Assembly (NCBI GenBank): GCA_021234155.1
Contig: JAJEKV010000027.1
Span: 2,725,167-2,789,166 of the forward strand
From: Isoetes taiwanensis
Taxonomy: Eukaryota; Streptophyta; Lycopodiopsida; Isoetales; Isoetaceae
DNA length: 64,000 nt
Reading direction: 5' to 3'
Under the pieces are notes generated by a model that saw nothing but the letters and a program-made list of their open reading frames with translations, searched no databases and had not been told where the DNA came from. A program made the position numbers and the translations under genes. This document shows positions 34,150 to 47,026 of the stretch, one piece after another; position 1 is the stretch's first letter, and each line of letters begins with the position of its first letter.

Positions 34150-37100
34150 TGAAAATTATCAAGCCATGCTAGTCTCAATTAAATTATATGAACTATACAC
34201 CCATGGAAAGTTCACATCTCCAACTTTCTAACACACTAAAAAACACCCAAGCTTGACACTCGAGACAGAAATTATGAGTGAAAATGCAATAGGACCCTAC
34301 ATGGCGCCCATCAAAATTATGAACTCAAAAAGTTGGTACCTCTCAATTTAGAGTATTAATTTTCTAGATTGTTTGAATTTGCATGCATAGCAAGGCATAC
34401 GATGTAACGAATGATGGCAAATGACATTTTGGAATATATCGCATAGTTTCTCTTTGATGGCAATTCAAAGTCTGCATTTGAAGCCTATTGCAAGATTCCT
34501 CATAATTGACACCTTCATATAGTTTACATAAAGCGAGTCATGTATGTATTGTTGAAGCATAAGTAATCTTACAAACTTCTAGCTAAATTTCTTCCAACCT
34601 ACACATAATTGACCAACCTATTTCTAGAACTCGTAAGAAGTCGTAGATTTGAGGATACCGAAAAGAATTAAGGCTTTGGGGATAACACGTTTTAGCAACA
34701 TTTTCACGAAACCTACAATACTTTTCATATGCGTGTTCGAGTCCCCTAGCATGTCTTATTGCATTGCTTGCATTTTTGTGCTTCATATTCCACTGGTTGG
34801 TAATATTGACTTGGCATATATTTGTTATGGTCAAGTAGATATTTGCTACAAATGATGTTTGATGCTACAATTTTGTTATGCAATGCACGCTCAATAAAAT
34901 TTGGCAATATGTTGATATCTCTTACGTTGATTAACGGATCCAATGATGAGAATTGTAAATAGCTAAGGAAGCCAAGAAAATAATGTAATCCATTTCTATT
35001 TTGTGACTTACTACCATTGCCCTCGCATTTTCTATTTTATACACTCAAGATACTATCCGAAAGCATTGTCGAACATTGTTTTTGGTTGCCCCTAGGGGCA
35101 AAACCCTGCTATGTGGGTTTCTAGCATATTCTAAGCATATGCCGTAATATACCTAAGATATACCGTGATCGCTAAAAACCTTCGCTCCCTGTAAATGCAC
35201 CAATACTTCTTCTGTGGGTCGCGACGCTTGAACCCGGATAACCGGGTAAGACAAACAGAGCATAGGGTTATGGCCCGGTCGCGATTTGTAATTCTTCCGC
35301 TTTGCGCGGGGAGCGATAAACCCGACTTGCCAATCCTCTCCGCCAAGAGGTTTGTATGCTTCATTATTTTCGGCTATTGGAGTAACACTTCGATTTCGCA
35401 GAGAAACGTAGATCGGCATAACTCTACATCCGTCTCGCTTAATGAGTTTATTGATTCTCGCCTCTATGGGCAACATGATCCTTCAAATGCTAGAACAGTT
35501 TGTTAATATAAATCAAATGTTTTTCATGTAGTTGTAGGACTGTCAATATATATGATAATTATGCTTCTTTAGCAATGGTTTATTTGCTAAACAAAGGTTC
35601 ATTTCCTAGCTATTCTTTTCAACCCTTTTCACCGCTTGCGCTGGTTCATCGTAACAAAGAGAAAGCCTTTGTATGCAGCGTTGTAGAAAATCAAAGAAGG
35701 TAAAAAAATGATATGACGTAAACAATGCACCTTCTCCTTCGTCGGGATGTGTAAATGCCGGGTTTAGCTTTGTTAAAGTGTTCATTGAAAAGACAACCGA
35801 ACAACCTTGGGTATGCACACAAGGACAAGTTAGCTTTGCAGTAATGTTTCAAAAGCATGCACTAAGATGGCTTAATGCCAAATGTGCAATAATTTAGCAG
35901 ACCATTAGACCATTAGCGAGATGGAAGATTGAGATAGTTTAAGCGGTTGATGCATCAATCAGAAGTTGGGCTTTGCCATTTCAAAGGTAAGCATTTCATA
36001 TGTTTGTAGTTTGATCTGCTCTAGATTATACCGATTGCATCTCGAGATGTGGTGTTGTTTATTTTAGATGAGAAGCCATTTGATGGAGTCTTGGCTATAA
36101 TATGAGAGCTTTTGATTGTTGTAAATGCGGGGATATGAGGATTGATAGCAACAAAGCCGATTGTCTTTTAAACTAATATTGGTTGTGATAAATCCGAGGA
36201 TATAGCAGAGAATATGTCTTCTCAAATCATGCAATGTACCATATTGTGACTTTTTGTTGACGATAGACAATGTTTAACTTGGTGTGTTGACTAGTCCCGG
36301 ATCGTCCATTTGATATGGTGTCATTGTAGTTTGGGCACGTAAGGATTAGATATTTGTATTTTCAGAACATGGTGGCTCCTTGCGAGAAGTTATGCTTAGA
36401 ATCCCATGCTTTGTGCAATGTCTAGTTTTGAGGCTTTTGAAGCCATATTTATTGTAGTTTTGTTTAGGTGCAGCATTGGCAACCGGAAGTGTTGAAGTTT
36501 ATAGCACGAGGAGGAACCATTGAAGCTTTTCAATTATTGCATGCACGTAAAGGCCTGGATATGTTTGGGTCGTGTTTGTGGTATTCGACGATTTCTAAAA
36601 TAGTTTTGGTAAGTGAAGTTACCGCCAAAATGCTTCTATTTTGTATTTTTCTTTTTTGCATATGCAGTTTTCCAAAGATTTTTGTGGTAGTGTATGTATG
36701 ACACAAGTTTGGTTATAGAGATGGAACTTCATGATGCTCACCGGCAAGACTTAGATTCGTATACCAATTGCAAATAAGCTCCATGCACATGCACATGCTT
36801 TTGAAAATCGACTTGCCATTTACTTCAAGCCGTTTGGAGCTATCGGTTTATCAACCGGAAATGATAAAGTTTGCAGAGGTAAATAAAGCCCAGGTGTTTA
36901 AAAATTTCAAAAGCAATGCTAAGTTCAAATATTGTCTTTTACTTGCCATTATTTCGGCCGTGGAAATGCCGCAGGTGTTCGAAGATGCGTCAAATGGGGA
37001 TGAGTGATGCCTCCTCATAAATGATCTTTTATGTGATGAAGAAGTAAGGCAAGGGCTTAAACCATATTCAAACCGGCCAAGATTTCCACAATTGTACCAC

Positions 37101-37570
37101 AAATCCGAGAGCTTTGGGTGGTTGTAATATTGTTCTAGAACTTTAAGAGTGAGGTCAACATTTGTGAGAATAAAAAGGCTCAACATCAAAACTAGGCTTT
37201 CTGGTTTTGAAGAAGAAGGAACATATTATTTCATTCTACTTTTAAGGTGTTAAATTTGGTAAAACATGTCAGACCATCCTTAGAAAGCAAACATTTTGTT
37301 CAAGTTACATTCTCTCTCATGTTTAAGGTCTTAATGGTAATGGTCTTCTTGTGTGATGGAGAGTAAGACATTATTTATCATAAGATCCATAATAATGTGA
37401 TCTAAAGGAGGAAAAGATTGCCACATTTAAGCTTGGATAAGACGACGTTATTTGTATGAACATGATCCAGTGTTGTAACTATTATGGCGTCGTGAACCTC
37501 AGCTTAATACGATCTCCCTCTTCTTTGCTTGGTCTGGTCACAGGTTGAAGTTAGAATTTTGTTGTTCTGA
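34150..37570. other. No recognised gene
   Basis: Minus 35476-35153 (107 codons, basic, 'LIKRDGCRVMPIYVSLRNR') lies in a locally GC-richer patch with antisense ORFs and no recognisable domain. Plus 36468-36701 and 36768-37007 look like short exons of something unknown ('QPEVLKFI' and 'QPEMIKFA' recur, hinting at a duplicated motif), without further support. Confidence 0.3.
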
Positions 37571-37578
37571 ATTCTCTT

Positions 37579-38060
37579 GCAGCTTGTTTGAATAAAAATG
37601 ATGTAGTGGAAAACCTTTTTGCAAAGATTATGGAAGGGAATTTTTGTGATGTTTTCACATCCGGGACTACGCTTCTAAGGCCCGAGCTTGTGACTAAACT
37701 ACTTGGCTATATTTTTGATGCAAGAGTTGCATTAGGATTTTGCAAATGGGCAGAGAAACAAAGGGGTCATACGCATAATGTAGATGTATATAATCGTCTT
37801 CTTGTTATATTGATATCAGGATCTTTGTATAAGGATGTACATAATATTTACAAGAAAATGTTGGTGTCTGGTTGTTCTCCAAATTGCTATATTGTAGAAT
37901 TTTGGTAAGATGCCTTTGTAAAGAAGGTAAAGTGAATGAGGCGATCACTTCCTCTCCTCAGAAGTTTCTTTACAACATTTTGATTGATGGACTTTGTAAA
38001 TTTGGGAACGTTGAAGAAGTTGAAAAGTTGCTCTTAAAATGGCTGAGCCACAAAGTTGTT
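37579..38060 (+). pseudogene. P-class PPR protein fragment
   Basis: After an acceptor-like 'ttctcttgcag' (37582) the plus strand reads a typical pre-repeat segment 'LRPELVTKLLG' and 'ARVALGFCKWAEKQRG', then a PPR repeat 'VYNRLLVILISGSLYKDVHN' to 'MLVSGCSPNCY'. A frameshift at about 37900 leads into 'RILVRCLCKEGKVNEAI' and 'LYNILIDGLCKFGNVEEVEK' in another frame, with part of a repeat missing between them. From about 38060 the sequence is unrelated. This is a truncated relic or a badly called exon of an organellar RNA-binding PPR protein. Confidence 0.65.
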
Positions 38061-41000
38061 AGCTTTAGGAGCTCGTGGTTCCCGTTCCAAGTTGAGTTCC
38101 AAATGAGTTTCGCAATACTCCTCCATGCCGAAAGCACCAAAGATTTCTTCGCATCAAATTCCATAAAGTCATGGTATCAAGTATTCTATTCTCTAGAAGT
38201 AGCAATTTGAATTGATCACAAAACATGACTTCAAACTATGATTTAAGCCATTTCACCCTCCTCGCTATGGAGGGCAACCTCTATCTAAAGACCTTGTTTT
38301 AGAATGCTTTTTGTAGGCTATGTATGCTACACTATTATTCTGAAGAACACATTAAACGAGACATTATCATATATCACATCGATTCTCGCCTCTATATCAT
38401 TACATATGTTTCTACTTTGTTGATCAAATCATACATAATTTCTAAGCTTTAGTAATTAATGTTTAGGCCCTTAAAGTTTACCTATGTTTGCTTTTTGTTA
38501 GGGGCCAAAAAGGCATTACCATTGACATTAATTAATACAAAACCATTATATCCAACACCTTTAAATTAAAATCTCCCTCAACCCCTTTTAGTTTGGGTGC
38601 ATATTCTCAATGGAATGACGAGGGCAAATGAGAGCCCTAAATTTGTATAATACATGTACAAAATCAACACCATTTAGTACATTGCCTCAAACCTTATAGT
38701 ATTTTACGGTAACCTTGTTGTACATATACCAAAACTTCTACAAGCATACCCTAAAACAAGAATCGCTTATCTACGGTCTAGATCGAGGAATAAAGGGCAA
38801 ATATGCCCATCTAATAGCTCTCGATGCTTAAAGTCACCCCTCATGAGAATACAAGCCTCCGCACCCAAGTGCTCAAAAGATAACTAGCAAAAGAAAAAGA
38901 ACATATTTCCAGCATGATGACCCACATCGAATAACTTTGAGGATGGCCTCCGTCTAGCACACTCTGAAAGGCAATAGGATAGGCCACGATTTGTTGATCT
39001 TTGTACCAGTCTGCACACCTTATTTGCTAGGATTGACACCATAGCTTGAAACCGGCAACATTTCAAGCAAGAGACTAGGGTAACCCTATCCCTACTCCTC
39101 ATCATAAAAATGAAGAGGGCGATTTCTTATGTTGCCTTTTACTCTTCCCCTCAAAATCTTGAAGTCTCTGCAAGTGCTCTTACCTCCTCTCTTGGTGCCT
39201 TCAAATTTGTTGCCATTATCTTTTCCTCTTCTCTGAAAGCTTTTAACCCTGTTGCCATTATTTTCAGATCAATTTTATTTATCGAACATATTGAAGCAAG
39301 TTCAAGCTATCACTAGGTTTCCTATGGTATCAACAGAAGAATCCTCTTCTGCCAATGTCTCATGAGGTTTTTTTGTCTTTATTTTATTTGACATGACTCT
39401 TACAGATGGAGAATAATCTGAATCAGGCAGCGATCTTTTCCAATATGAATCATGCAACAACTTTTTCAAGTGCTAACTTGATTGGAGCAGGATCTCAGGC
39501 AGCATCGACCTTTTTCAAATCTTAATCTGATTGAGGGGACTTTGTTAAAATGATTTGAACCTATTACTGTTGGAGCAGATTCTGATGTATTGAATCCACT
39601 TTTTTTTTTTTTTTTGGTGTAGTGGCCTGCTAGGGTCTAGGGTTGAGCATCCAATATTCACCTAAATAATGTTTGTTGTGGAATTATTATAATGAAGTAG
39701 ATAATATAGATATCTACTTCATTATAATTGACTGATCTTTCTTGTGAAAATCTAGAGATGCATGCATGAGAGGAGAAAAGACTTCTTCTGATCAAACAGA
39801 GTTATGGGCAAGCTAATCGAGCAAAGTTGTTGGAATGGCAACTAACGGCCCAGAAAGTAACGCTGAAGTTGTAAGTGATAAATCTAGTGTGAATGGTGAC
39901 GCTGCGTAAAAATGAAATTTCGAGAGAGAAATGAAATGCATGAAATATCACTAGGGAAGGGACAAAAATTATAGCAAATTTCTTAGAGGTAATTGATAGC
40001 CATAAATTGATATTTATCATCCACGGAGAAATCATGGGAGATTTGTGTCGTCAGTGAAAACGATAAAGATGGAGTCATGATACCATAAAAGTAGTTATCT
40101 CTGCTCCGAGTGTTTAGATGTCTCTAAAAGTTGTAAGATGGCTCTAAAAGTTTCCTTGAGTTTCTTTTGTCTCCTTTCTGCAATCTCTTACATGATCATA
40201 AAATACTAATTCCATCGTCTCATTGAATTTGTTTTTCTTCAATATGTTGAGTTTCTTGGCAAAATCAAATGATTCTTGTTCAGTCAATTTGACTTCTTCA
40301 TCTCTTGAACTTTCAAACCTTCGAGTTGGACGGGGAATAATTTATTTAAATCAAATGATGTTTCTTAGGGGACTTCAGTTCTCGCAATAATCTATCTACA
40401 ATCATTGTGGATTATATGAAGACTCAATATTTCTAGTTTCTAAATAATACACATACTTGTGAGTTGGATGCATGTACCTCATGTATAGGCATTGTTCCAA
40501 ATATTTCAAGCAACTACTAGTGTTGCTTCTTTCCTCTCATGCAATGCGTTGGACTGGAACGCCATATACTCAATTGCCAAAAGATGGTTCAAATGATGAT
40601 ATGCCATTTTGAATACAGAATGGCCATGGGTCTACGACGCTTTAAAGCTTGTTGAAAATAAAAACATGCAGGGTCATCTCGGGCATGTGTACAAGTGAAA
40701 TGATGCAGACTTAGATCATTTGAAGCAGTACTTGGATGTGAGCTTCCTCAATAAGCTTTAGGATGATACTACCTTGGAGATGGTTAAGACATTACATTAC
40801 AACACATAGATGAATCCTATGCTAATTCGTGGCCCAAACTATACATGTTAGCATGTCTACCCATGAAGAGGTGTAGAACAATTGCATCTATCCATAGAGT
40901 TGCACAAATGTGTCCAACATCAAAATAGAATATGTTGGTTGATCACACCTAAACAGCCACTATATGTGCTTTTGCAAATGCCTAGAGTGGTACCAACATC

Positions 41001-41477
41001 TTATATTCTTGACTAACGAGGCCATTTATGCCCACCTCCAACACATTCATATCATACTCTAAACATTCCCTGATCAGTGAACTTATTATTATCAAAATTT
41101 TTTACTCAAAAATCCTTCAAAGGTAAGAGTTTTTTAATCTTATCTGTACTCTTCTTGTATTGAGCCTCAACACATCATCTAGTCTCCATAGACAATAAAA
41201 AAACGATTTAATTCTAACTTTAATTCAAGCTTGTCTATGGAGATGCATCCTGAATGAAGACAACGGGTGCTTCAAAATAATAAATCACTTTCACAAGCAT
41301 TGAGCTGAATAACCTTTTGTAGAGACGAGTCTGACAATGATTTGGAGTATAATTGGGCAGCGAGGCTCCCCAGTCTGGTGATGGAAGTGTGATGAAGAGG
41401 AGGGCATTATATTTTGTAGTAGCACATGATTGAAGGAGACTGATAATTTGCATTTGGCCGTAATCTTAAACTCTACA
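38061..41477. other. No recognised gene; one perfect hairpin, one poly(T) tract
   Basis: ORFs reach 112 codons without motifs. A T-run of about 17-19 bases at 39599-39615 could be the tail of an antisense retroposon. A perfect 18-bp inverted repeat lies at 39686-39728. Otherwise this is AT-rich intergenic DNA leading into the copia element. Confidence 0.35.
39686..39728. repeat. Perfect 18-bp inverted repeat with 7-bp loop
   Basis: 'attataatgaagtagata' is followed by the loop 'atataga' and then by its exact reverse complement. No adjacent T-run makes it a terminator, and no duplication of flanks marks it as a MITE. It could be the folded end of a small element. Confidence 0.8.
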
Positions 41478-41769
41478 TGTTGGGGACATACCTTTTTGGA
41501 CATGGATCTAAACTATTTGGTGTAAAAAGTAATATCTAGAAGCTTCTCACATGTTGTTGTGGAAATAGGTAGGTGATTATTTAGAACTATGGGTATGGCA
41601 CTAGTGTGGGATTTGAACACACAACTCCAGTCAAAGAACAAACAATATAACTGTTGCAATACAACCGGTATGCCATCTTGATGGCCGCATTGAAGCTAGG
41701 AGAGCTTACCTTTTGTTCGATAATGTAACCTTTTCTATCATTCTCTTGAATAGAAGCTCGTTGTTTTCA
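41478..41769 (+). mobile_element. 5' LTR of Ty1-copia element (diverged)
   Basis: Starts 'tgttggggacatacc' and ends 'gaagctcgttgttttca', matching the ends of the 3' LTR at 47540-47789. The right-hand 100 bp is clearly homologous ('gaagctaggagagcttacct' in both). It is about 40 bp longer than the 3' LTR because of extra sequence around 41600-41665. The divergence of the two LTRs implies an old insertion or a composite element. Confidence 0.75.
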
Positions 41770-41785
41770 TAGTATTAGAGCGGGG
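41770..41785 (+). promoter_or_regulatory. Copia primer-binding site (initiator Met tRNA)
   Basis: 'tagtattagagcgggg' directly after the LTR end resembles the standard plant copia site TGGTATCAGAGC, complementary to initiator tRNA-Met, with two to three substitutions. Confidence 0.7.
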
Positions 41786-41799
41786 ACGATCCAATTCCA

Positions 41800-44700
41800 T
41801 GGCCCGATCTGGCTAAGAACAATAAGCCAAGTTTCAATCATGAGGATTGAGCCATTGAACCACAATAATGGTCATTATTGGTATATCAAGATACAAACTA
41901 AGCTCTGTGAGAAGGGATTATGGGACATAGTCTCAAGAGATGAGCCCATTCCAACATTACGTGCAAAGGCACGAGTGCAACTCTAACTGCAGCACAAGTT
42001 GTGAAGGAGAAAACTGCATCACAAGATCCTGCAGTGGTGGAAGCAGAGAGACAATCCCTTAACCAAATGGTTACAGAAAGATTAGGAAGCTAAGAGCAAA
42101 ATTTTAAAATATGTTGATGATACTCTCATGTCAGTAATTGCAAAAGTTGCTACAGCAAAAGAGGCATGGGAACAACTCAAGAAATCCTACAGAAGAAGCC
42201 ATTTCTCAATTCAAGCAAATCTTTACAGCAAGTGATTCCATGGAGGAGTACATAAGAATCATAAGGCAAGTTGCCAAGCAACTACAAGCTATGATGAAAG
42301 ATCTAGATGAAGATCTAGTGTTTGGGGCTTTGTTGCTTAGACTGCCATCAAGCTACAATAATGTAAAGAACATTAATTGAATCTGCAGAGAAAGTGGAAC
42401 TAGAATGGGCATGCCATCAACTTCTCTTTGGAATAATGGAATTAAGGAGGCACCAAGAATATTGGAGCCAAAGAGAAAAAGGTTTTGTTAGCAAACCCAG
42501 AAGAATCTCTAAAGTGTTTTAATTATGATAAAGTTGGACACATAGGGAAGAACTACTCCGAGCTTGACAAAAGGAAAAAAAAGCAGAATTTCAAAGAAAA
42601 GGAGCAAACCAAATACAAGAACAAGGATTCTTTTAAATGAAAGAAAGATGACTCAAAAGCATACAAAGCAAGCAAAAAAAGTTAAAAGGACGATGACGAC
42701 AACGACTCTATTGTACTTTGCTATTAGTGCTTTTGTCTCAACGTAACAGGTCTCCAAAGAGATGTATGATTATACATATTCTCATCATATCTACTTAAGT
42801 TCATACAAATAATTATGGCATGTTTTTTATAGAACAAAGATGCCATAGTCTCATGTCTTATAGCTTCTGACATAATCAAACGTGTCTGATATCTAGACTC
42901 AAGTGCAAGTGATTACATGACCAGGCAAAAGATGTTCATGGATTATCATTTGAATGATAACAGGTAGGAAAGTAAGGATTAAGAAAGAATAGAATAGAAT
43001 AGAATAGAATAGAATAGAATAGAATAGAATAGAATAGAATAGAATAGAATAGAATAGAATAGAATAGTTGGAACTAGTTAGAATAGTTAGGAAAGGGGAA
43101 CTCAATATTGTAGATATTGGAAATATTTCTCTTAAAATTCCACAAGGTATGATCAAATTAAAACACGTTATACATGTCCCAGACCTTGAGGCAAACGTAC
43201 TTTCCATATCTAAGATGGACGATGCACGACATAAGATACATTTTGGTGGGGGAAAATATATTGTCAGGGACAAAAACAAAGATATCATTGCTAAAAGGGA
43301 ACGTGCTCGCAATATTTACAAGCTAAATTGGTCATCCCATCCAACACAACCTTCACTGCTGTAGAGCTGCAGAAATCCAAAACATGGCATGAAAAGATGG
43401 GGCATGTAAACTATCCCATCCTCAAAAAAATTTATTCATATGATATGGTCAAGGTATTGCCCAAGGTACCCAAACGTCATGTTATTTGTGAGGGATGTGC
43501 GCTGGATATGCTTAAACTGAAAGCCTACATGAAAGAAAAAAAATAAAAGAGCATCAAAGCACCTCGAATTGCTTCATATAGATCTGCAGGGACCAGCCAA
43601 CACCAAATCTCTTGAAGGATCCAAACATTTTCTGGTGATACTTGATAACTACAGTAGAAAGAATTGGACATTCTTTCTCAAGCACAAATCTGACGTATTG
43701 GAGATGTTCATCATATGGAGAGCAGAAATAAAAAATTGTATTGAGCTTGTAATAAAGATCATTTGAACTGACCAAGGCAAGAAATTCCTCAACACTTGTT
43801 TCAGTAACTTCTTGCAGGATGCTAGCATTCACCACCAAGATCAGTTGCCTATGGGCACCAACAAAACAGGGTTGTGGAATGCAAGAACAGAATACTACTT
43901 GAATGCGCTCGGATATTAATTTATATGCAAAATATTGATCCCATTTTTTGGGCAGAACCTATTCATATAACATGTTATATTCTGAACATGGTACCAACCA
44001 AGGCAAATTCAGGTATTGTCCCTAACAATTATGATCAGGACACAAACCCAATGTCCAAGACTTAAAGATGTTTTACTGTAAGGTGTATGCACACCTCATC
44101 CAGCAAGAAAGACCTCGAGGAAAATTGTCCTCACGTGCTATTGAATGCATATTCGCTGAGTATGATGAGCATATGAATGGTTATAGACTTTATGTAACTC
44201 CGACAAAGGAAATCATTGTCAGATCGAGTGTTGAATTTGATGAATGCACTTTCATGCTTAAGAAAAGGGGAAAATCCATTGATCTGGAGTGGTATGAATC
44301 AGATCAAGTTACCACACCTCATCCACATGTCATCACAAATGAGGAGCTGACCTGCAAACTAGGTAAACCTGTTGAGACAGATGAAGACACTTGCCATTGG
44401 GCCCAGAGAAGATAGATCTTGATGAGGATGAGATGCTTTTTGCAGTACCCCTAAGGAGATCCAAGGGGACCAGTGAACTGACTGAGAGAACATGAGCATA
44501 TCTCGACCCCAAATCTGGTAAGACTACATCCTACCTTGCCTTTCATAGCAATATTATAGCAGATGAACCTTCTTATTTCCGAGCAACAACGATAGCACTT
44601 ACCATAAGAAATGGCATCACGCCACGCAGGATGAATATCAATCCTTAGTGGATAATGAAACATGGAAGTTGTGCTCTCTTCCTTCTAAGAGAAAGGCTAA

Positions 44701-45471
44701 TGTGCATTGTGAATGGTTGTATAAGCAAGGGAAAATTGGCAGATTCAAACCATGTCTCGTAGCCAAAGGCTATTCTCAGGTACATGGCATAGACTTCCAT
44801 GAGACATTTGCACCAGGGGCACAACTCACTTCCATCAGACTAGTCATTGCTTTGGGAGTTGCTAATGGTCAATCTACAAAGACATAGATGTCAGAATGGC
44901 ATTCCTTAATGGAACATTGAAAGAAGAAGTTTATATGAAGCAAGCACCTGGGTTCATTAAAAAGAGTCAAGAACATATGGTACATAGGCTAGGCTGCAAA
45001 AGCCTATTTATGGGTTTCAACAGTCATCTCGCCAATGGTATCATACCATCTATCAGTTCGATACTCACATGGACTTCACTCGATGCCAAGGAGATTGGAA
45101 TATTTATTGATAATTTCAAGGCTCCTAGGTGATCATCATCGTGCTTTATGTTGATGACCTCATCTTGACTAGCAATTGCAAATTGCTAATACATAACACT
45201 AAAGATGCCTTAAACAATCAGTTCCATATGACGGACTTGGGACCTCTACAAATATTTCCTTTGCATATAGGTTTGCAGAGATGAAGCTAGTGGCAGCATC
45301 ACTCTCCACTAAACGAAGGCCATTCAAGCCCTCTTGGACAGTCGCAACATAGAAGAATGTAAATCTATCTCTACACCAGTCACTACCCAATATTTGAATT
45401 CACTCAAAGGCATTGATACAATGTTTCAAGAGATTGGATACAGTGCCAGATATATCTCAGGTTGACATAAT
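41800..45471 (+). pseudogene. Ty1-copia gag-pol relic, part 1 (gag to reverse transcriptase)
   Basis: In order: gag N-terminal (DUF4219-like 'WYIKIQTKLCEKGLWDIV', about 41880); UBN2-like gag ('TAKEAWEQLKKS', 'LRLPSSYNNVKNI', 42150-42370); a zinc knuckle with two Cys changed to Tyr ('CFNYDKVGHIGKNYSE', about 42520); GAG-pre-integrase ('TWHEKMGHVNY', about 43385); integrase with 'LLHIDLQGP', 'TDQGKKF' just after an in-frame TGA, and 'VVECKNRILLECAR' (43560-43920); reverse transcriptase with 'FKPCLVAKGYSQVHGIDF' and the catalytic YVDD at 45147-45158. Several stops and frame changes occur, and a pentanucleotide microsatellite splits the gag-integrase interval. It continues beyond the solo LTR at 47027. 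Confidence 0.9.
42986..43065 (+). repeat. (AGAAT)16 microsatellite inside copia
   Basis: Sixteen uninterrupted copies of AGAAT. It lies between the zinc-knuckle region and the GAG-pre-integrase region of the copia relic, where the protease would be expected, so it expanded after the element died. Confidence 0.97.
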
Positions 45472-47026
45472 TGTGACGCTCCTTATACTATATACGACAG
45501 CTCGTCGTATACATCGAAGGACCCTCCCCATCTACCGGCTGCCCGTCGTATGGGCCCTCTGTCTAACCCCTGTCTGGGATAACTAAACAGACGAGTTGAG
45601 GACGCGGAGGTGTCATTCCGTCCCATCCTCTAGGTCCCTATATCAGTGGAGGCAACATACAACATAAGCACTAATAACAATACAACACTACCTCGAAGGA
45701 TAGTCAATATCCATACCATCATAACATGTACAATACACCATCAACATCAAAACATCAAAGGGCCTCATACCCAGGGCTCAAGACTCAATGGGGAGTCGAC
45801 TGACAGCTGAGGCTCCAGATAGATTAGACCGAGTTATGGTAATGACTTGGGCTGGCAATACACAATGGCTAGGGTCGACCACTCCATTCGTCCCTTCTAT
45901 ACATTGCAGATAGGCTAAATTAGGCTATGTCGTGACTGTAACCTGCGGGAGACGTAATCCCATGGTACCACCCAACGAGACTACTCCAGGTTGCATTTCC
46001 GTAGTCCGATGAGGTAGGAGGGGTTGCATCTCTTCCTCTCAGAGTGTGGTGGCTCCATGGGCAGCTAGAGGATCGTGGCGACACACGTCCATACCCGACT
46101 GAACTCATCAAAACAAGAGCCAGACCGACACCTGTAGCCCTTGAGAATCAGGGCGACACCTTTGACCCAGGAAGTGTCAGACTCATACTCGACCCACATG
46201 AAGTGACCGACTATAAGCCTAGCCCACTACAGGTCCCCAGCAATTGCGTTCAATAAGGACCTCCCTCCACTTTGCCACTGACTCCATTATGTGGTGCTCA
46301 GTCACTCCGTAGCCTCCTTAGTCAGGTGGGCTCTATGCACAGGCCGCATAATAATGGTAACTAATGGGTATAAACTAGGAGCATCATCTACTAATATTTA
46401 CTAGGTCTCTACCCCCCTTCACAAGAGGTGCACTACTCGATCAACCAATCTCATATCAACATAATCTTGATAATAAATGAGAATAACAACATACATCTAA
46501 CTTATAGTTAGGATTCATTGATTAGGATTCATATTTAGAACAATAGGTTCTAGAATGGCTCTACTAGAATACAACATGCAACTCAACTGGAATCTACAAA
46601 ATACCTGCTCCTAATGCGCTACCACTAGCTCCCTGGTTCTCCATCTCTAGCAGGTGTTCGAGAAGATGATCCTCCTCTGCTGCTACAACTCAGGCTGTCG
46701 AAGACGGTCTTCAAATCAGAGCTATGATCGCGAACGACTGGGAGTTTGGTAGAGCCAAAACTGGCTAGAGTTTAGGGTTTAGCCTTTTATATATTAGGGT
46801 GTACATGAATGCCACTTGGCTCTCATAGGTGCGTCTATATGGCAGTTTGCCTATAAGATGAGGCCATGTGGAAATGGCTTCTTACCTTAGGTTGGCTAAG
46901 TTATGTAAGTTACTTAGTCAACCCCCCACATTGGTCGCATATATTAAGTTTACTAATGTAAAGTTGTATGGTGATGTGGCCATAAAATATACGTATTTAC
47001 ACCATATATTTTAGGGGAACGTCACA
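45472..47026 (-). mobile_element. Solo LTR of a gypsy-like element, inserted in copia
   Basis: On the minus strand it begins 'TGTGACGTTCCCC' at 47026 and ends 'GGAGCGTCACA' at 45472, about 1555 bp. It is flanked by ataat (45467-45471) and ataac (47027-47031), a near-perfect 5-bp target duplication. Removing the LTR and one duplicate restores the copia frame across the site (...VDI|TLSRYLEH...). It has a TATA box on the minus strand and shares several blocks with the LTR at 23639. No internal domain remains, so it arose by LTR-LTR recombination. ORFs within it are not genes. Confidence 0.85.
46785..46797 (-). promoter_or_regulatory. TATA box of the solo LTR
   Basis: Minus-strand 'TAATATATAAAAGG' lies about 230 bp into the LTR, the same relative position as in the LTR at 23639. 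Confidence 0.6.

Noticed and set aside
41600-41670. tRNA-like T-arm ('gtgttcaaatcccac' on the minus strand) in the copia 5' LTR
   Set aside because: No matching acceptor stem, D-arm or anticodon arm could be folded from the neighbouring 70 bp.
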